Part shown: positions 20,201-27,831 of the stretch, piece after piece
How the letters are laid out: every line of letters begins with the position of its first letter
Position numbering within the stretch: the stretch's first letter is position 1
Assembly (NCBI GenBank): GCA_958450365.1
Contig: CAUEEP010000925.1
Coordinates: 1,302,001 to 1,366,000 of the forward strand
Length of the DNA: 64,000 nucleotides
Reading direction: 5' to 3'
From: Mesorhabditis belari
Lineage: Eukaryota; Nematoda; Chromadorea; Rhabditida; Rhabditidae
Notes under the pieces: model-generated
Told to the model about the DNA's origin: nothing
What the model saw: the letters and a program-made list of their open reading frames with translations, nothing else
Database searches by the model: none
Made by a program: the position numbers and the translations under genes

Positions 20201-22616
20201 TGATTAGATGCACAAAGTCTTTCTCTATCGATTGGTACAAAAACTATTCAAATTGGATAGCCTAATGCCAAGATATTTGAGCTCAAAGTTGGATTGGAAA
20301 AAGGGGCGGGGCCAGAAAGAGCTTTTATACGCGCCTCAGCCATTTTGCCATTGACAATCTAACTCTAACATTTAGCAAAGCCAAGATATTTGAGCTCAAA
20401 GTTAGATTGCCAATGGCAAAGGGAAGGGCGGTTCTTTTATACGCGCCCCGCCCATCCCGCCCTGGGTCAACAAGAAGCCAGTTTAGGAATGGTTCTGATT
20501 AGCTCTGATCTGGGCAAGCGGTCCGATTTCCATGGTTATCAGACATTTGATACACACCCCGTCCCTGCCATTGGCAATCTAACTTTGAACTCAAATATCT
20601 TAGCGTTGGGCTGTTCAATTTCAATCTTTTTTTATTGTTGGATGCGCTAAGTCTTTCTCTATCGATTGGGACAAAAACTATTGAAATTGGACAACCCAAA
20701 GCCGAGATATTTGGGCTCAAGGTTGGATTGCCAATGGCAAAGGGAGGGGCGAGTAAAAAAAGGTCTTTCTGGCCCGCCCCTTTTGTCAATCCAACTTTAA
20801 GCTCGAATATATAGGCGTTCGGCTGTCCAATTTCGGTAGTTTTTATACCAATTGATAGAGAAAGACTTAGCGCATCGATTGATACCAAAAAGATTGAAAT
20901 TTGACAGCCGAACACGTGTATGAAAGGTCCGTCGCCCCGCCCCTTCCTTTGCCATTGGCAATCCAACTTTGAGCTCAAATATCTCCGCTTTGGGTTGTCC
21001 AATTTTCATGGTTTTTGTCCCAATCGATAGAAAAAGACTTGGCGCATTCAATGATATTAAGAATATTTCAATTGGACAGCCGAAAGCCGAGATATTTGAA
21101 TTCAAAGCTAGATTGCCAATGGCAAAGGGGCGGGGGTTCCTTTTATACGCATTTTCTCCACTTTTTTGTCTAATTCTGTAAGAATTCAATATCAAAAGAT
21201 ACAAAAGATTCAAAAAATGGATAGATCGGTTAAAAATAGAGACGAGAAGACGGTAGAAAAGGAAAATGGGACAGTTTAGAATGCATTAAAACAAAATAAG
21301 AAAAATCCGTCATTTTTTCAAGAAAAACTAACTTTATATAGTAAAAACCGTAAAAAAAAACGCTGAATAATTCGTCTAATATAACGTGTGGCTGACTGGT
21401 TAAGTGTCTTTTATCTTAATCGGAAGGTCGAGGGTTCGAACCCCACATGCGACATGGTCACCCCCTTCGGATTTCCTTTCCCTTCGGGTTGAGAGGCTTT
21501 CTGGAGGGCAGTCTGGTGGTTGTGGCCCCAGTTCTTTAAAGTGACAAGCCACTCCTTCATCGTCATCTTCCCTTCACCACCAAAAAAGCTATTTAGTTCC
21601 CCATTGAGCTTAGGGTTAGGGAGCCGTCTGTCATGACGTGGGTTAAGTTAAGATATAGCCTAGTATTGTGTGTGTCGTTGTATTGTGATTGATATATTTC
21701 GTGTATGCGATAAATTCACCACTGGTAGCCCCAGTCGGTATTTTTTTTTTTTTTTTTTTTTAACACTTGCCAATTTCTCTGCCGAGACAATTCTCTGTAT
21801 AACACTTGCCACTTTTGAAATAAATTAGACATTTCCCAGATACTTTTCCAAAAAGTTGTTGCAGTAATTCTTGGTCACCCTGTAGAAATGAGGCATAAAA
21901 TGCTCTATTTCCATTAAAAGCCTTAAATTGCTGTTTATCAAACTGTTTTTATCGATTCCTTAGATTTTGATCGTACAAATGTCGTTTTGGGATTCAAAAG
22001 CTCGCCTTTTGTACGCAAATGACTCATCATCGGGACTCTTTTCTCATTTTTACTAAAGGGAAATCTTTGTGATGAAGAAACATTGATTTGAACATTGATT
22101 TGTTTAGAAAATCTCTTTTCTAAACAAATATTTGTTTTAAAAGTTTTGATAAGTTTGTCTAATCTTTTGAATATGCAAAACTCTCAAAATAACTTGATCT
22201 TCTCTTGCTTTGCTTCCTTGATCGCTTGGAACAATTTGGTTTGCCTTTATTGCAATTGAAAATTGAATTTGAAAATTGAAAATTGCAATCTTCCCTTCAC
22301 CACCAAAAAAGCTATTTAGTTCCCCATTGAGCTTAGGGTTAGGGAGCCGTCTGTCATGGACGTGGGTTAAGTTAAGATATAGCCTAGTATTGTGTGTGTC
22401 GTTGTATTGTGATTGATATATTTCGTGTATGCGATAAATTCACCACTGGTAGCCCCAGTCGGTATTTTTTTAAGCAAAAACCTCAAATGTAGAGTTTTAA
22501 AAGTGTTTAATCTATCGAAAGAGCCAAAAACAACAAACAAGCCAATTTCCACCACGATTCCCGGCAGAAACAGAAAGCTTGTGCGGCTGCGTAATCGCTC
22601 GTCGTCTGGCGCAGGG
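3113..22616 (-). CDS. BIRC6: BIRC6/BRUCE (Apollon)-like ubiquitin-conjugating protein, C-terminal exons (partial)
   Basis: BIRC6 is a giant membrane-associated E2/E3 hybrid that ubiquitinates pro-apoptotic and autophagy proteins. Exons on the minus strand, 5' to 3': 22616-22556 (tentative), 19958-19883, 19822-19773, 18376-18275, 15381-15266, 13378-13282, 12554-12470, 12222-12036, 11446-11330, 10116-9987, 9552-9445, 9403-9272, 7971-7774, 7433-7317, 7026-6914, 6862-6774, 6726-6614, 6227-6154, 6112-6025, 5104-4943, 4280-4182, 3678-3520, 3256-3113 (TAG). Phases agree throughout if the 12036 exon begins at 12222; an alternative acceptor at 12182 breaks the phase with its neighbours. About 871 residues are covered. 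Recognised blocks: [14 protein letters not shown] (exon 9987-10116), [19 protein letters not shown] (9272-9403), then the UBC domain and a family-like tail with [16 protein letters not shown] and WD regions were not found and should lie further upstream. Exons downstream of 11446 are secure; those upstream of 12036 rest on phase and splice signals. Confidence 0.88.
3733..4125. repeat. Minisatellite, CTACAGTCTACTG units with a 49-nt higher-order period
   Basis: The CTACTG/CTACAG motif is reiterated for ~390 bp. In the middle a 49-nt block (TACTGCTACAGTCTACTGCC and so on) recurs about four times almost unchanged. It lies in the BIRC6 intron between 3678 and 4182. Open frames through it are artefacts of the repeat. 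Confidence 0.9.
4347..4404. repeat. Terminal fragment of a CCAACCCAATAG-ended element
   Basis: GTGACATATGACAATAGCC followed by GTTTTCAATTCACCAACCCAATAG matches, with changes, the right end of the insertion at 41748-42054. It is a solo end in a BIRC6 intron abutting the 14-nt minisatellite. Confidence 0.6.
4405..4592. repeat. 14-nt minisatellite (GATCAATTAGATTA)
   Basis: About thirteen copies of a 14-nt unit with AATT, AACT, AATC and AACC variants, in the BIRC6 intron between 4280 and 4943. Confidence 0.9.
5140..5805. repeat. Large foldback element in a BIRC6 intron
   Basis: Left arm about 5140-5310 (GTGACTCACTTCTTCGG ... CAAAGTTGAGAGTCGGAG) is repeated inverted at about 5635-5803 (CTCCGACTCTCAACTTTG ... 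GAAGAAGTGAGTCGC). Arms are ~165 bp and ~85-90% alike by eye, with an AT-rich loop of ~320 bp. It begins about 35 nt beyond the acceptor side of the catalytic-Cys exon. Confidence 0.85.
6368..6558. repeat. Hairpin element, CCAAT/GC-box family, copy in a BIRC6 intron
   Basis: CGCCCATTTTGCCATGGGCA, then CTCAAATATCTTCGTGTTGG, a central GTCTTTCTCTATCGATTCG, then the inverted half ending GTATTTGAGCTCA and GGGCAACTGGCC. A diverged member of the family clustered at 14.4-16.2, 20.1-21.1 and 59.4-60.2 kb. Confidence 0.8.
7598..7722. repeat. 9-nt minisatellite (AGACAAGCT)
   Basis: About thirteen units of AGACAAGCT with AGAGAAGCT and AGACGAGCT variants. The 9-nt period leaves all frames open, which explains Lys/Leu/Asp-rich and Ser/Leu-rich false frames here. 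Confidence 0.92.
8160..8286. repeat. Polypyrimidine (TCTCTTTC)n tract
   Basis: About 125 bp of almost pure C/T on the plus strand in the BIRC6 intron between 7971 and 9272. Possible triplex-forming tract; no coding signal. Confidence 0.9.
8393..8765. mobile_element. MITE-like element with TACCGTAAATACTG ends
   Basis: The left end TACCGTAAATACTGTAAT... is matched perfectly by the inverted right end for 26 bp (8393-8418 and 8740-8765). Interior pieces repeat GTACTATTACAGGGG and GACTGTACTATTACA, and a 20-bp hairpin (TATCAAAAAATAG) lies near 8505. The 5'-TA ends suggest TA target sites. No transposase inside. Fragments of the same motif occur at 33870-33916 and a related short copy at 34540-34659. 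Confidence 0.75.
9632..9784. repeat. 11-nt minisatellite (CCAGGCCAAAG)
   Basis: About fourteen units of CCAGGCCAAAG with AAGTC and AAACC variants, in the BIRC6 intron 9553-9986. The Gln/Lys/Pro frames through it are not genes. Confidence 0.9.
10375..11160. repeat. Foldback element plus a direct third copy
   Basis: The block GAATTCACTATAAAAAC ... CTCAAACAAACGCTCATATC ... GAAAATTGGCTC (about 10410-10635) is followed by an inverted copy (10636-10805, with CTGGTTAATGC and GAGCGTTTGTTTGAGAG) and then by a direct copy at 10880-11155. The GCGTTCAAACTGTGATTC flank also recurs at 12889. All in one BIRC6 intron. Confidence 0.85.
11575..11992. repeat. 14-nt minisatellite (TGTTGGACTAGAAC)
   Basis: About 28 units. 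The first half reads TTGGACTAGA and the second half drifts to TTCAACTAGA, suggesting two expansion phases. Lies in the BIRC6 intron 11447-12035. Confidence 0.92.
12585..13130. repeat. Direct duplication in a BIRC6 intron
   Basis: The segment AGCAATCCAATTTCCTCTA ... AAGAGATTTGAAAGGGGC ... AAGTCAAAG, GGATTTCATGG occurs at about 12598-12792 and again at 12932-13121. The spacer at 12810-12910 copies part of the 10.8-kb repeat. AGATATC palindromes lie inside each copy. Confidence 0.8.
13750..13905. repeat. 11-nt minisatellite (TTTAGCTTTAT)
   Basis: About fourteen near-perfect units alternating TTTAGCTTTAT and TTTAGCTTAAT, in the BIRC6 intron 13379-15265. Confidence 0.93.
14391..15060. repeat. Cluster of hairpin elements, CCAAT/GC-box family
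   Basis: At least three members (14391-14572, 14605-14890, 14926-15060). Ends read TTTGCCATTGGCAATC and GATTGCCAATGGCAAAG with adjoining GGGGCGGGGC. Arms share GAGCTCAAATATCTTGG, and the centre carries ATCGATAGAGAAAG. Members are fused end to end and some are half elements. Open frames of ~60-100 residues across them are not genes. Confidence 0.88.
15598..16200. repeat. Cluster of hairpin elements, CCAAT/GC-box family
   Basis: Members at 15598-15782, 15815-15902 (half) and 16028-16200. The stretch 15770-16195 is nearly identical to 20280-20705, so a ~430-bp block was copied or transposed as a unit. TTTTATACGCGCC motifs sit beside the GC boxes. Confidence 0.88.
16201..16385 (-). pseudogene. 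Non-LTR retrotransposon reverse transcriptase fragment
   Basis: On the minus strand the frame reads [15 protein letters not shown], then [21 protein letters not shown], the classical LINE reverse-transcriptase block (G-V-x-Q-G-C-P-L-S-P-x-x-F-N). It is ~60 codons long, with no YxDD block or endonuclease nearby. It directly abuts a hairpin element, so this is a short captured fragment in a BIRC6 intron. Confidence 0.85.
16386..16738. repeat. Tandem duplication of a ~175-bp unit
   Basis: GGAGTCAGATATTATGCG ... GAACGAGGCTAGGTCGC ... CTAGGCACTC ... ATCGATAAGCTTCAAAATTC occurs twice in direct tandem (about 16388-16556 and 16558-16730). Each copy contains shorter GCTAGGCACTC repeats. No recognised function. 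Confidence 0.85.
17525..18055 (-). pseudogene. Four tandem tRNA-Trp-like units
   Basis: Four units (about 17528-17602, 17685-17752, 17829-17893, 17972-18041) recur at ~145-155 bp. On the minus strand each has an A-box (TGGCCGAGTGG type), an anticodon arm TTCGT/GCGAG around TTCCAGA (anticodon CCA, Trp) and a B-box (GTTCGATCCC). Spacers share GACCGTTAAGACCCAAA and GCACTTTTTGAAAAA. Acceptor stems do not pair well and T stems are imperfect, so these look like an amplified tRNA-derived repeat, not a functional cluster. Confidence 0.65.
19240..19728. repeat. 18-nt minisatellite (CCAGAAGGACCCAATGCA)
   Basis: About 26 units, some GTGCA, some TTGTAG. The 18-nt period keeps frames open, giving a collagen-like GALGPS frame of 218 codons and a VLLVHW frame. 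It sits immediately next to the BIRC6 exon 19773-19822 within an intron, so it is not coding. Confidence 0.93.
20118..21142. repeat. Cluster of hairpin elements, CCAAT/GC-box family
   Basis: Five or more members (20118-20312, 20340-20432, 20568-20752, 20772-20945, 20943-21142), mostly facing each other. Ends carry TTGCCATTGGCAATC/GATTGCCAATGGCAAAG and GGGGCGGGGC. It contains the second copy of the ~430-bp block seen at 15770-16195. Confidence 0.88.
21385..21761 (+). mobile_element. tRNA-headed SINE with oligo(T) tail
   Basis: The 5' head has an A-box-like TGGCTGACTGGTTAAG and a strong B-box GAGGGTTCGAACCCC. A ~270-bp body follows, ending CCCCAGTCGGTA and a run of 21 T. A second copy at 22286-22471 lacks the head but ends at exactly the same point, as expected for 5'-truncated retroposition. 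The tail is T-rich on the tRNA-head strand, which is unusual. Whether a LINE partner shares the 3' end is unknown. Confidence 0.75.
22286..22471 (+). mobile_element. 5'-truncated copy of the SINE
   Basis: From CTTCCCTTCACCACC to CAGTCGGTATTTTTTT it matches 21566-21748 almost base for base, with one extra G in CATGGACGTGGG. It lies 60 nt from the tentative BIRC6 exon 22556-22616. Confidence 0.85.
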
Positions 22617-23139
22617 CTTTTACATAAGAAACCCGGGTATTTTGAGGCAAAATGGGAAAAACTCGAAAAAACTCAAAAAATTACAGAAAATTCACCTATT
22701 TTCCAATAAAAAATGAGTCATTTGTGATTGACGAGCGGAAAAAAATCTCCTCTTTTCGGTATTTTCTCATTTTTTTTGTCTTTCATTTGGAGCGTCTCCT
22801 GGGAAACGCCAAAAATCCAAAAATCCTGATGATTTCCCCCTCTTTTTTTTGTCTTTTTCTTTTTCTTTTTCTCAAAATTTCTGTTTATTCTTCTTTTAAA
22901 TGAAATGCGTAATTTGGAAATACAAAAATAGAAGAATGAAACATGGAAATCTTTCTTCTTTGAGGCGAAAAATAGCTCTCAGAAAAGGAATGTAAAAGTT
23001 TTGAACGATGAATTTTGGACAATGAACTTTTAAGATTTTAAACGATTCTTGTTTCCCTAGTTTTAAGCAAAAACAAGCTCTCATTGCTCAGAATTTATTG
23101 GTAGAAATGATCGAAAATGATAGCAAAGAAAATTTGGCT

Positions 23140-23720
23140 CTTGAAAGAATAGGGGTACTTTGGAAAAGTGTGGGTATTTTCAACGGATGGCCCCGCTTTG
23201 AAGGCCTATAACTTTGTCTAGAGATCATATTTTTCTTAACTTTTTATATCATTATACAGAAGATACTTCAGGCTTTCAAATGATACCAAATAAAGCTTGA
23301 TTCGATTTTTCAGTCCAAGAAAAATAGAGCCAACTCTGAAAAAATGACGCCGATCCAACTCGGCTGTTGTGTCGCCTGGTTTGCGTTGGACTGGAAAATC
23401 GAATCAAGCTTTATTTAGTATTATTTGAAAGCCTGAAACGTTCTCTATCCAGTGATATAAAAAGTTAGAAAAAATATCCTCTCTAGACAAAGTTCTAGGG
23501 CTTCAAAGTGTGACAAGCCGTTCAAAATACCCCTATTCTTTCCCTATGTTGTGTTGCCTGGCTTGCGTTGGAACGAAAAATAGAATCAAGCTTCCTTTGG
23601 TATCATTTGAAAGCCTGAAACGTTCTCTATCCAGTGATATAAAAAGTTAGAAGAAATATAATCTCTAGACAAAGATCAAGGCCTTCAAAGTGGGCGACTC
23701 GTTGAAGATCCCTGGATTTT
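23140..23720. repeat. Foldback element (GAATAGGGGTA family)
   Basis: The left arm (GAATAGGGGTACTTTGG ... GAAGGCCTATAACTTTGTC ... TTTCAAATGATACCAAATAAAG) is inverted at about 23375-23545, followed by a further partial inverted arm to 23710. A second family member lies at 37435-38130. Flanks at 22617-23130 and 23725-24040 are AT-rich with nothing recognisable. Confidence 0.85.
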
Positions 23721-24351
23721 TCTCGTACCCGCAAACTACGCAAGAGCCTTCTTTTCTCTTCTTTTCTTTTCTTTAAAATTTATAAAGCTTAACAATTCTG
23801 TAACAAATACGTCAAAAAAAAGCAAAAAAATTGAGCAAAAGCCGGGGGAAATTTGCTGAGAATGACAGCAGATTGAGAAGATTGAGCAAAAAAAAAAGCA
23901 AAAAGAAACGTTTTTTTTGCTGAAATTTTCATTAAAAATTCTGTCATGATGAGATTTTTAAGAGAATTTTCGTAAAAATAGCAAAGTTTTTCGAAAAAAA
24001 TGTCAAAAATTGTTCTTTAAAGGACTATTTCCGAAATAATTTGTGACTAAAATGGAATCTAAATCAAATTCTCAAAAAGGGCAGCTGAAAATTTTGAAAG
24101 GAAAGAAGGAGAAAGAAGGAGAGGGAGGGAGAGGGAAGGAGAAAGAAGGAGAAAGAAGGAGAAAGAAGGAGAAAGAAGAAAAGAAAGAAGAGAAGATATT
24201 CAGGGAAATGAGGGGAAAATTGGACAGATGGAAATGGCAGATGTGGGATCGACAACAACTCCAACAACTCTATCGCTACAAATGAATCGATTCGTCACCG
24301 GAAAGAATCAAAAACTCAGCTAATAGTCAACTACAATCATGTGCAAAAGTC

Positions 24352-24965
24352 TTTTCGAGCTGATCCGAGCTGATCTGAACGCCTGGATCCGAGCTGATCT
24401 GTACGCCCGGATCCGAGCTGATCTGTACGCCCGGATCCGAGCTGATCTGTACGCCCGGATCCGAGCTGATCTGTACGCCCGGATCCGGGCTGATCTGTAC
24501 GCCCGGATCCGGGCTGATCTGTACGCCCGGATCCGGGCTGATCTGTACGCCCGGATCCGGGCTGATCTGGACTTCCGGATCCGAGCTGATCTGAACGCCC
24601 GGATCCGGGCTGATCTGTACGCCCGGATCCGGGCTGATCTGTACGCCCGGATCCGGGCTGATCTGGACTTCCGGATCCGAGCTGATCTGAACGCCCGGAT
24701 CCGGGCTGATCTGTACGCCCGGATCCGGGCTGATCTGTACGCCCGGATCCGGGCTGATCTGGACTTCCGGATCCGAGCTGATCTGTACGCCCGGATCCGA
24801 GCTGATCTGGACGTCCGGATCCGGGCTGATCTGGACGTCCGGATCCGATTCGGACGTCTGAATTTGATTCGAAAGCCTGGATCCGAGCTGATCTGGATGC
24901 CCGGATCTGATTCGGACCTCTGAATTTGATTCGGACGCCCGGATCCGATCTTCTCGCCGGAGCAG
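24352..24965. repeat. 24-nt minisatellite (GATCCGAGCTGATCTGTACG unit)
   Basis: About 24 units differing mainly at GAG/GGG and GTACGCC/GGACTTC. A higher-order pattern of five to six units is visible. GC-rich, and every unit holds GGATCC plus another GATC. All frames are open (194-224 codons) only because 24 is a multiple of three. Confidence 0.93.
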
Positions 24966-25902
24966 CTTCAAAAGTAACATAATGAAAGATAAAGCACGTC
25001 AGAAAGCTCAAATCAATCAGACTTTCGGTATCGAAGTTGAAATGAACAAAATGGTGATTAGTAAATGAAAGGTGAATTTAATGGGGGAAGGGAAACAGCT
25101 GTAACTGCAGATGTTTTCCCCGTCATGCGTTGCTCACTCCTCATCACCCACTCATTCCAAAGCAAATGTAGTGTTCAAAATAGCACCAGAAAAGAAGAAT
25201 AAGCTTTTAAAAGAGATAAAAAGTCACAAAAAAATCGATTTCAAAAAGTTCACATCTGGGAAAGCTATTAAAAGAAGAGAGCAAAAAAAAAGAGCAAAAA
25301 GAAGAGCAGAAAAAATTATAGAAAAGGAATAAATGGGATAAAATCTCTTAGAGATATCGGAATATTATTCATCCTCGGCCCCTCAGCCTCAGCTTTTCGC
25401 GCAATATCGACCCGGAAATGGTGACCGCCTCTTTTCCCCACCTCGCTCACCTCTTTCCCCTTTCCTTTTCCCAAATTTCCCCTTCCGGATCTCAAAGAAC
25501 GCTGTGTTGAAGAGATCGACTAAAAACGACGAAAGTTCATTTTTTAACTCAATAACTAAGCTTGTTTCCTTTCTGGTGAACAAGCTCAACTTTCAGCTCA
25601 ACTTTCAGCTCTCCCTTCAGCTCAACTCCAAACATTCACTTTCTGATTTACTTAAGGAAACATTGTTCACTCAAATCGATTACAAATTGTAGGGTTTTTC
25701 ACGATCGTCTCTGGGTATTAAGTGTCTGAAGAATTTGGAGTAAAAAGTGTTGCTTTCGAGTAAGTAATTACTCGAATCGAAAAAAATTTGCATGAGTAAT
25801 TTTTACGTGATTAATCGATGCTTTTGGTCGAGTAGTTACTATGAGTAATCCTCTTTAAACGTCGAGTAAACTGAATATCTTTACATTTCACGGTGTTTAA
25901 AA

Positions 25903-26302
25903 GACGGCGTATATAAGGCAGCGTATATAAAGCAGCGTATATAAGGCAGCGTATATAAGGCAGCGTATATAAGGCGGCGTATATAAGGCAGCGTATATAA
26001 GGCAGCGTATATAAAGCACCGTATATAAGGCAGCGTATATAAGGCGGCGTTTATAAGGCCACGTTTATAAGGCGCCGTTTATAAGGCCGCGTATATAAGG
26101 CGGCGTATATAAGGCAACGTATATAAGGCAGCGTATATAAAGCAGCGTATATAAGGCAGCGTATATAAGGCGGCGTTTATAAGGCCACGTTTATAAGGCG
26201 CCGTTTATAAGGCCGCGTATATAAGGCGGCGTTTAGAAGGCGGCGTGTATAAGACGGCGTTTATGAGGCGGCGTTTAGAAGGCAGCGTATATAAGGAGGC
26301 GC
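25903..26302. repeat. 14-nt minisatellite of TATA-like units (GTATATAAGGCAGC)
   Basis: About 28 units. Each has TATATAAGG or TTTATAAGG, a strong TATA-box look-alike, joined by a GC-rich CGGC/CAGC. A block with GTTTATAAGGCCAC, GTTTATAAGGCGCC and GCCGCG recurs twice. The 180 bp downstream (26303-26480) is GC-richer with a short unassigned minus-strand frame. 26480-27180 has nothing recognisable. Confidence 0.92.
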
Positions 26303-27204
26303 TCGTGATTTTTTCGTAGCCAATTTTCGCGGGTGTCTACTGGGCGCCAAATGTTTTGCGCAGCTGCGTCATTTGCGCATTTGCGCAGCTGCGCAACTTC
26401 CGATAACTTTCTTTCAAGCCAATCCTCATAATTTTGGTGCTGTTTTGTAGATCTTAACAAGTGCAACAAGCCATGATCCGGCCAAAACCCAGGTCCTGGC
26501 CTGGCTTCATTGTAAACTTAGTCCACAGCTGTTCTGGGCCGGTTTGCCAACGAAACACTTTGCCAACTTCGCCAGGCACCCTGTGCTCTAAAGCGTGACT
26601 CAGCTACCGTACCCTATAAGACAATTAAGCGTTACAGTAATCCAATGAGTTGACTGTAGACATAGTGACGTAAAGGCTTGGAAAAATAGGTTTGCTTTGA
26701 GGGTTTCGGCTGGGTGGCTGGGCCGTAAGGTGACTGGGCTAAGCTTTAAAGTGGCTACCGAAATCGAGCATCAATGACCATCAAAAAGGCGCAAAAACAA
26801 TAGTCTACAGTGTCTATAGTCAACAATAGTCTATAGTCAATCTACAGTCTACAATTTTCCAAAAACCTTTGATCGGATTTTTGTTATTTTCGTTTCGACG
26901 AAAGTTTGTCACAAAAAGAATATGAAAAATATCGAAAATCTCGAAAATCTCGAAAATGAGTCGAAAATTGGCGATTACAAGTGAGATTCTTGAGCTAAAA
27001 CGCCAATTTTCCCCTAGAATTTCATTCAAAAAGACGGAAAACATTGAGATTTAATTTCAGCGCTGAAGTCTCTTCATGGGAAAATCGACGGGAAATTTGA
27101 TAGTGTGCTTTTTGGGACAGAGATTTCAGATTTCTATCTGAGCGCTTGAAAAGTTTACGTTTTTTATTTGGGACTTGGGAAACATTTCTTACGATCTTGT
27201 AGTG

Positions 27205-27372
27205 TTTGATGCTTTAAAGGGAATGGGAAATGTGCAATAGATGGAAATGTGCAATAGATGGGAATGTGGAATAGATGGGAACTTGCAATAGATGGGAACT
27301 TGCAATAGATGGAAATTTGCAATAGATGGAAGTTTGCAATAGATGGAAATGTGCAATTGATGGAAATTTGCC
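27205..27372. repeat. Minisatellite (GCAATAGATGGAAAT)
   Basis: About ten 17-19-nt units GCAATAGATGGAAAT / GGGAACTT. 27373-27830 holds a doubled GGATTCATGGTCGTCG and a lone B-box-like GGTTCGACTCCC at 27730, otherwise nothing clear. Confidence 0.85.
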
Positions 27373-27831
27373 ATTGCCAATCCCATTTCAGAGAGTTTCT
27401 TCCATTACCAATGCCAATAGAAAAGAAAAGTCGGCAAAAAAGTGACTCTTTTCCTGCCCACTTTGCATAGATCGATGGAAAAGCAAAGGATTTTTTGTGC
27501 TTCCGTAAAAAATGTACTATGGAAATTCATATCGATGCAATTCCATTGCAATTTCACTAAATGTGCCCCTTTTCCCGCCTAGTTTTAAATGCAAATTAGT
27601 GTCGGTTATGCAAAACCGAAAAACCCGTTTAACACCGGCTTTTGTCTCGCCGGATTCATGGTCGTCGTGGATTCATGGTCGTCGGAACAATCGGCAGCTT
27701 TTCCGCTTTTCCACAGCTCACACGCTCCAGGTTCGACTCCCGCCTTTTTTGGAGTTTTGTTTTTAGAAAACGAAATAAGAAATGTATAATTGCATAGGAT
27801 CCTAAGTCTAAGAAACTTAAATGGAAATTGG

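Noticed and set aside
14401..21213. Frames of 60-200 codons around 14.4-16.5 and 20.4-21.2 kb
   Set aside because: They cross hairpin elements on both strands and have no family motif except the LINE fragment at 16201-16385.
24327..25011. Overlapping 194-224-codon frames on both strands
   Set aside because: A 24-nt tandem repeat leaves all frames open; no unique sequence or gene context.
25111..25332. 73-codon plus-strand Lys/Arg-rich frame
   Set aside because: Low-complexity A-rich DNA; no homology or gene structure.
25389..25590. Possible extra BIRC6 exon on the minus strand (frame with LFNTAFFEIRKG)
   Set aside because: It has a fair acceptor, but no donor gives a phase compatible with the exon at 22616 and I cannot recognise the sequence.
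26275..26469. 64-codon minus-strand frame with NYEDWLERKLSEVAQLRKC
   Set aside because: Looks protein-like but is isolated, with no splice partners or recognised family.
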